From Nevskia sp. (GTDB lineage: Bacteria > Pseudomonadota > Gammaproteobacteria > Nevskiales > Nevskiaceae), in NCBI GenBank assembly GCA_030694365.1, contig JAUXYM010000111.1, positions 1 to 32,168 of the forward strand: a stretch of 32,168 bases of DNA, given 5' to 3'. Of this stretch, positions 25,896 to 32,168 are shown in pieces (positions within the stretch are counted from its first letter, which is position 1; each line of letters starts with the position of its first letter). A program made the translations under genes and the position numbers. Below the pieces are notes generated by a model. It was not told the DNA's origin. It saw nothing but the letters and a program-made list of their open reading frames with translations, and did not search any database.

Positions 25896-26798
25896 TCAGG
25901 GTGGTGCAGCGGTGTCGGCGTCGAACACGCGGGACGCGAGGATATCGGACGCAACCAGGGTGCTGAGATCTTGCGCAGTGACATTCAGCTCGCCATCACC
26001 GACGCCGGCGAACAGGCGGTTGGCCTGGCGCAGCCGGGCACGGTCCAGGGCATTGCGCACCGAGCGGGCATTGGCGAAGTTCGGCTGCTTGAGCCGCCGC
26101 TCAATGTAGTCGCCCATGGCGACTTCGGCGTCGCCGTCGAAACGATAGTTCATCGCGCCAACCATCTTGTCGGCGATCGACAGCAGTTCCGGCTGAGAGT
26201 AATCGGGGAAGTCGATGTGATGAGCGATCCGTGACGACATGCCGGGATTCGAGCTGAAAAAGGTATCCATCCGGTTCTTGTAGCCGGCCAGGATGACCAC
26301 CAGGTCATCCCGGTTGTTCTCCATCACCTGCAGCAGGATTTCGATCGATTCCTGACCGTAGTCGCGCTCGTTTTCCGGCCGGTACAGGTAATAGGCCTCG
26401 TCGATGAACAGCACGCCACCCATGGCTTTTTTCAGCACTTCCTTGGTCTTCGGCGCGGTGTGGCCGATGTACTGGCCGACCAGGTCATCACGAGTCACCG
26501 ACACGACATGGCCTTTGCGCACATAGCCGAGGCGATGCAGGATTTCTGCCATCCGCAGCGCCACCGTGGTCTTGCCGGTGCCGGGATTGCCGGTGAAGCA
26601 CATGTGCAGGCTCGGCGGACTCGCTTCCAGCCCCAGCGCCTTGCGAGCGCGGGTCACGGCGAGATAGGCGGCGATCTCGCGAATGCGCCGCTTCACCGGT
26701 GCCAGGCCGACCAGTTCACGGTCGAGCTGGTCGAGTACCTCGGCGACGTTCGAATCGCGAACGATCGCCTGGAGGTCAACGGTCTGGGTATTGTCCAC
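25896..26798 (-). CDS. cbbX: Red-type RuBisCO activase CbbX (AAA+)
   Basis: A 300-residue AAA+ ATPase. Walker [10 protein letters not shown] is at 70-78, Walker [13 protein letters not shown] near 127-138, and the pore-loop region [11 protein letters not shown] at 110-120 is typical of CbbX. It forms hexamers, is activated by RuBP, and pulls on the C-terminus of the red-type large subunit to release inhibitory sugar phosphates. Start is GTG at 26798 with GGAGG seven bases upstream. It follows cbbS after an 80-bp gap containing a strong hairpin. Its presence agrees with the Form IC large and small subunits. Confidence 0.96.
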   Translation of the reverse strand: MDNTQTVDLQAIVRDSNVAEVLDQLDRELVGLAPVKRRIREIAAYLAVTRARKALGLEASPPSLHMCFTGNPGTGKTTVALRMAEILHRLGYVRKGHVVSVTRDDLVGQYIGHTAPKTKEVLKKAMGGVLFIDEAYYLYRPENERDYGQESIEILLQVMENNRDDLVVILAGYKNRMDTFFSSNPGMSSRIAHHIDFPDYSQPELLSIADKMVGAMNYRFDGDAEVAMGDYIERRLKQPNFANARSVRNALDRARLRQANRLFAGVGDGELNVTAQDLSTLVASDILASRVFDADTAAPP

Positions 26799-26836
26799 GG
26801 TTGCCTCCGTTCGAGATGCTGCTGGAAATTGGCATC

Positions 26837-26859
26837 ACCTCGGCCGGCTCGGCCGAGGT
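26837..26859 (-). promoter_or_regulatory. Strong hairpin between cbbS and cbbX
   Basis: Ten-base arms ACCTCGGCCG (26837-26846) and CGGCCGAGGT (26850-26859) around a 3-nt loop, in the 80-bp gap after the cbbS stop and before the cbbX start. There is no U-run, so it is more likely a partial terminator or a 3'-end stabiliser that keeps cbbLS mRNA more abundant than the downstream genes. Confidence 0.6.
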
Positions 26860-26878
26860 AATCCCGTGCTTCATCGCT

Positions 26879-27313
26879 TCAATACCGCTCGCCTTCAGCC
26901 TTGTCGGTGGCGTAGGAGTGAATGGTGTAACGCACCGAACGTCCTTCGATTTCCTGACGGACCAGACCGAAACCCGGCTCCTTGGCAGGACGGTTGACGA
27001 TGTACGACATGGTCGGTGACTCGACACCGCGCGTGGCATCGAAAGCGGTGACGCGGATGTAGTGGTTCGGGAAAGTCTTGCGTGCGCTGTTGATCTCGAG
27101 CAACGCACCGGCGGCGTCCTTCAGATCGAACATCGGGTTGCCGAACATTTCCCAGTAGGTGTTGCGCGGATGCGGGTCGTCGGTGTACTCGATACCGATC
27201 GACCAGCTTTTCTTCAAGGCGTATTCGATCTGCGAAGTGATCTGGGCATCGGTCAGTTCCGGCAGAAACGAGAACTGCCCCTGGGTCACGCGCTGATTGG
27301 GATTGGTCATCAT
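26879..27313 (-). CDS. cbbS: RuBisCO small subunit, Form IC (red type)
   Basis: A 144-residue small subunit. It opens near QGQFSFLPELTDAQI, contains KKSWSIGIEYTDDPHPRNTYWEMFG, and ends with the long C-terminal hairpin extension typical of red-type small subunits (FGLVRQEIEGRSVRYTIHSY). Eight copies cap the L8S8 holoenzyme. AGGAG lies about ten bases before the paired ATG ATG at 27313. It follows cbbL after 19 bp. Confidence 0.97.
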   Translation of the reverse strand: MMTNPNQRVTQGQFSFLPELTDAQITSQIEYALKKSWSIGIEYTDDPHPRNTYWEMFGNPMFDLKDAAGALLEINSARKTFPNHYIRVTAFDATRGVESPTMSYIVNRPAKEPGFGLVRQEIEGRSVRYTIHSYATDKAEGERY

Positions 27314-27332
27314 GGCTTAAGTGCTCCTGTGC

Positions 27333-29865
<2,533 letters not shown>

Positions 29866-29881
<16 letters not shown>

Positions 29882-30792
29882 TCCTCGAGCTGGCGGTACA
29901 GGTATTGCACGTTCTGCGGGTGGATGAGGTCGTACTGCTGCCAGCCGGCGAACTCTGGCAGGCGCACGCTGGCCGAGGCTTCGAGCAGGCTGGCACCACG
30001 CTGGTACTCGCTGCGCACGGTGGCATCGATCTGCCGCAGATAGCGCTGCATCGCATCGATCTGGCGTTGATCACCGACCGGCCCGAAGCCCGGCACGATG
30101 TGCTTCAGCGGCAGCTTGCGCAGCACGTCGAGCGTGGCGATCCAGTTGGCGACTCGGGCGTCGCGCAAGCTCGGAATACGCTGGCTGGCGATCAGACCCC
30201 CTGCGAACAAGGTGCCGGACTGTCGATCGAACACGGCGAGCGTGCCCGGTGTGGTGGCTTGGCCGCCGTCGATCAGCGTGACCTGGCGCTCGCCGAGATC
30301 AATCGGCGCACGAACGTCGACGTCCCGGTCCGGCGCGATCAGCACCGTGCCTTTCATCAAGCCGCCGGGCAGCAGCTCTCGGAGATGAGTCAGGCAGTTC
30401 TCGCAGCGCTGGCGCATCAACTTGGCGGCTTCCGGCGAGGCCAGCACCGGTACGCCGTGAGCGCGGAAAGCGCCAGCGCCGAACAGGAATTCCTGGATCG
30501 GCTGGGTCAGCAATAGCGCTTCGATCGGCCTGTCGCTGCATGTCTTCCAGGCCGCATGCAGGCGCTGCCCGTGGACCTGCGACACGCCGCTGTCGATCGC
30601 CAGCGCGCCACGGTTGCCGACGATCAGCCCGCTGTTGGCGATCTCGCCTCGGTTGGCCGGGGTGATCGCGTCAAAGCTGCCGAGGTCGGCGAACACGCCG
30701 TCGGCCAGCTTCACGGTCGCCGCCAGCGCGATGGCCGGCAGCAGCGCGGTGGCGACGATCGTCGACTGCAGAAGGTGGAACCAGCGGCTCAT
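29866..30792 (-). CDS. Secreted metallo-beta-lactamase-fold protein lacking all metal ligands
   Basis: A 308-residue protein with a Sec signal peptide (about 1-25, ending AIALAA) and a recognisable MBL-fold layout (SGLIVGNRGALAIDSG, then LLLTQPIQEFLFGAGAF). The usual T-H-x-H-x-D-H reads T96-Q-P-I-Q-E-F102, so all four ligands are replaced. The later His of AHTPGD is Thr180 (ATTPGT), the bridging Asp of FAGDL is Gly199 (FAGGL), and the last His of VPGHG is Phe236 (VPGFG). Its closest intact relatives are probably the SoxH/quinoprotein-relay type hydrolases. With no metal site it is likely a binding or structural pseudoenzyme. It starts 2 bp after the PAP2 gene stop and is the last gene of the unit. 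Confidence 0.82.
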
Positions 30793-30794
30793 GG

Positions 30795-31532
30795 TCAACA
30801 GACCGGCCGCCGCCGCAGTCGTTCGGCGACGACGATGGACATGCTCAACCAGGCGGATGCCGAGGCGAAACCGGCGATCACATCGCTGAAGTAATGCACC
30901 TGCAGCAGCACCCGGCTGAAGCCGATCAGCAGGATCAAGCTCATCGCGGCGATCAGCAGCGGCAGCCGCGCCGGTGCTGGCAGCCGGTGCAGCAGCAGCC
31001 AGGCCAACATGCCGTAGACGGCCAGCGAGCCGGAGGCGTGGCCGCTCGGAAAGCTGTAGCTCGGTTCGATCACCAGGCCATGCTCGAACAGCGGACGAGC
31101 TCGCTCGAAGCTCAGCTTCAGCGCGCGATTCAGCAGGCCGTTGCCGGCCGTGGCGACCAGCCAGGCCGCCAGTTCCAGCCAGCGTCGACGTAGCAGCAGC
31201 GCCAGCGCCACGCCGATCACGATCGCCAGCAGGGTCATGAAATTGCCCAATTGCGTGATCGCGAAAATGGCCTGCAGCATCGGCCGCGAAATACTTCTGC
31301 GCAGTTCGTTGGCCAGCAAGGCATCGAAGACGCTGATGCGGCTCAGCAGGCTGGCCACGATCAGGAACACCGACAGCGCCAGCAGCGCGATGCCCAGACC
31401 GACGACTGTCAACGGCCTGGCGTTCGCTGAGGCTCGCCGCCACAGCAGACGCGTGAAGAGGCCAACCGCGACGATCAGGCCAGCCAGCAAGAGCAGGGCG
31501 TTGGCGGCGATGAACTGCGCGAGGGCGGGCAT
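30795..31532 (-). CDS. PAP2-family membrane phosphatase
   Basis: A 245-residue integral membrane protein with about six helices. The three phosphatase motifs are complete: KLSFERARP (Lys139-Pro147), PSGH at 162-165 and SRVLLQVHYFSD (Ser206-Arg207 ... His213 ... Asp217). Such enzymes remove phosphate from undecaprenyl pyrophosphate, phosphatidylglycerophosphate or phosphatidate at the outer face of the inner membrane; the substrate cannot be told here. I chose the ATG at 31532, where the first helix begins; the open frame continues upstream into the metallophosphoesterase gene. Spacing to its neighbours is 23 bp and 2 bp, so the three genes form one unit. Confidence 0.88.
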   Translation of the reverse strand: MPALAQFIAANALLLLAGLIVAVGLFTRLLWRRASANARPLTVVGLGIALLALSVFLIVASLLSRISVFDALLANELRRSISRPMLQAIFAITQLGNFMTLLAIVIGVALALLLRRRWLELAAWLVATAGNGLLNRALKLSFERARPLFEHGLVIEPSYSFPSGHASGSLAVYGMLAWLLLHRLPAPARLPLLIAAMSLILLIGFSRVLLQVHYFSDVIAGFASASAWLSMSIVVAERLRRRPVC

Positions 31533-31555
31533 CGCGGGCTGGAACGATCGGCGGA

Positions 31556-32168
31556 TCAGTGCAGCGGGCGGCGATCGAGCGCGAGTTCGGTGATCGAGCC
31601 AGGCGCAAAGCGCTGCTGATCGGAATCGTAATCCCAGCGTTCGACGCTGCACTTCGCCGTGTCCGGTTGATGGCGAATCAGATTGACCGAGTTCGGTGCG
31701 CCGGCCCGGGTGCGCCGCGAGACCGCCGTTCCGGCCTGCACGGCGAAGATTCCGCGCGGCAGCTGATGGACTTCCTGCAGCGCCTGCGTGAACGGCAGAT
31801 GGATATGGCCGCCGAGGATCAGATCGGCCCCGGCCGCCGACCACACCTGCATCGCGGCACCACGGCCGTGCAGCAGGTTGTGCTCGTCCTCGACGTGCTG
31901 CACGTGCACCGGCTGATGGGTGACCACCAGCTTCAGCCGTGAAGCGGGGCTGCGCAGCAGGCGGCGGCGGACCCGCTCGATCTGCCGCGAAGAAACCCTG
32001 CCATCGACATGCCGGAAGCGGCTGGTGGTGTTGACGCCGATGATCAGCACCGAGTCGTCCTCGTAATCCGGTTCCAGCTCCCGGCCGAAGGCGCGGCGCA
32101 GATTGCGGTACGGCGCGAACAGCCGCTGCCAGACCTCGAACAGCGGAATGTCGTGATTGCCGGGCAGG
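31556..32168 (-). CDS. Calcineurin-like metallophosphoesterase, C-terminal part, runs off the right edge
   Basis: About 203 residues are visible. At the window edge the frame reads LPGNHDIPLFEVWQRLF, the GNHD motif of calcineurin-type phosphoesterases, followed by VVTHQPVH and GGHIHLP, the later metal-binding histidines. The N-terminal D-x-H and GD motifs lie outside the window. The C-terminus (GSITELALDRRPLH) shows the usual beta-strand ending. Adjacency to a PAP2 phosphatase suggests lipid or cell-wall phosphate metabolism, by context only. Confidence 0.88.
   Translation of the reverse strand, partial: LPGNHDIPLFEVWQRLFAPYRNLRRAFGRELEPDYEDDSVLIIGVNTTSRFRHVDGRVSSRQIERVRRRLLRSPASRLKLVVTHQPVHVQHVEDEHNLLHGRGAAMQVWSAAGADLILGGHIHLPFTQALQEVHQLPRGIFAVQAGTAVSRRTRAGAPNSVNLIRHQPDTAKCSVERWDYDSDQQRFAPGSITELALDRRPLH

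Overview
The window is GC-rich, densely packed chromosomal DNA from a proteobacterium, most likely a gammaproteobacterium. The evidence for that is the pilS-pilR pair behind a PP0621-like small gene, the divergent bamD / rluD-pgeF arrangement, and the style of the housekeeping genes. Something near Nevskiales/Xanthomonadales would fit, but that placement is a guess. A complete Calvin-Benson-Bassham (CBB) operon with red-type Form IC RuBisCO, together with a sulfide dehydrogenase pair, suggests capacity for sulfur-driven or facultative autotrophy.

Left part (1-8000). The window opens inside a TatD-family hydrolase gene whose start lacks an in-frame ATG/GTG/TTG. Next to it are a broken gene remnant and about 460 bases without a gene. 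A transglutaminase-like protease gene (+) then converges on a LysR-type regulator whose third codon appears mutated from Trp to a stop. A DUF885 lipoprotein follows, then pilR, pilS and a small zinc-ribbon membrane protein, all on the minus strand.

Middle (8000-15400). sucC-sucD and the glutamine-dependent NAD synthetase nadE are on the plus strand. They converge on bamD, which carries a long, low-complexity C-terminal extension with a duplicated motif. The rluD-pgeF pair diverges from bamD.

Region 15438-19600 (minus) is a tight six-gene cluster. In transcription order it holds monohaem cytochrome fccA, flavoprotein fccB, a MotA/TolQ/ExbB-like proton-channel protein, a one-TM partner with an unusual periplasmic domain, a two-TM protein and a lipoprotein. 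The last four look like an uncharacterised ion-driven envelope system and are the best candidate here for something undescribed. An inverted pair of REP-like hairpins and a strong terminator separate this cluster from the CBB operon.

Region 19939-29881 holds the CBB operon, transcribed leftward as cbbL-cbbS-cbbX-cbbF-cbbP-cbbT-cbbZ-cbbA, with divergent cbbR (+). RuBisCO fixes CO2, CbbX reactivates it, CbbP makes ribulose bisphosphate, CbbF/CbbT/CbbA regenerate the acceptor, and CbbZ removes phosphoglycolate. Genes for glyceraldehyde-3-phosphate dehydrogenase, phosphoglycerate kinase and pentose epimerase are not in the operon. A dyad between cbbL and cbbR is the likely CbbR operator.

Right end (29866-32168, minus): a metallophosphoesterase (runs off the window), a PAP2 phosphatase and a secreted metallo-beta-lactamase-fold protein that has lost every expected metal ligand.
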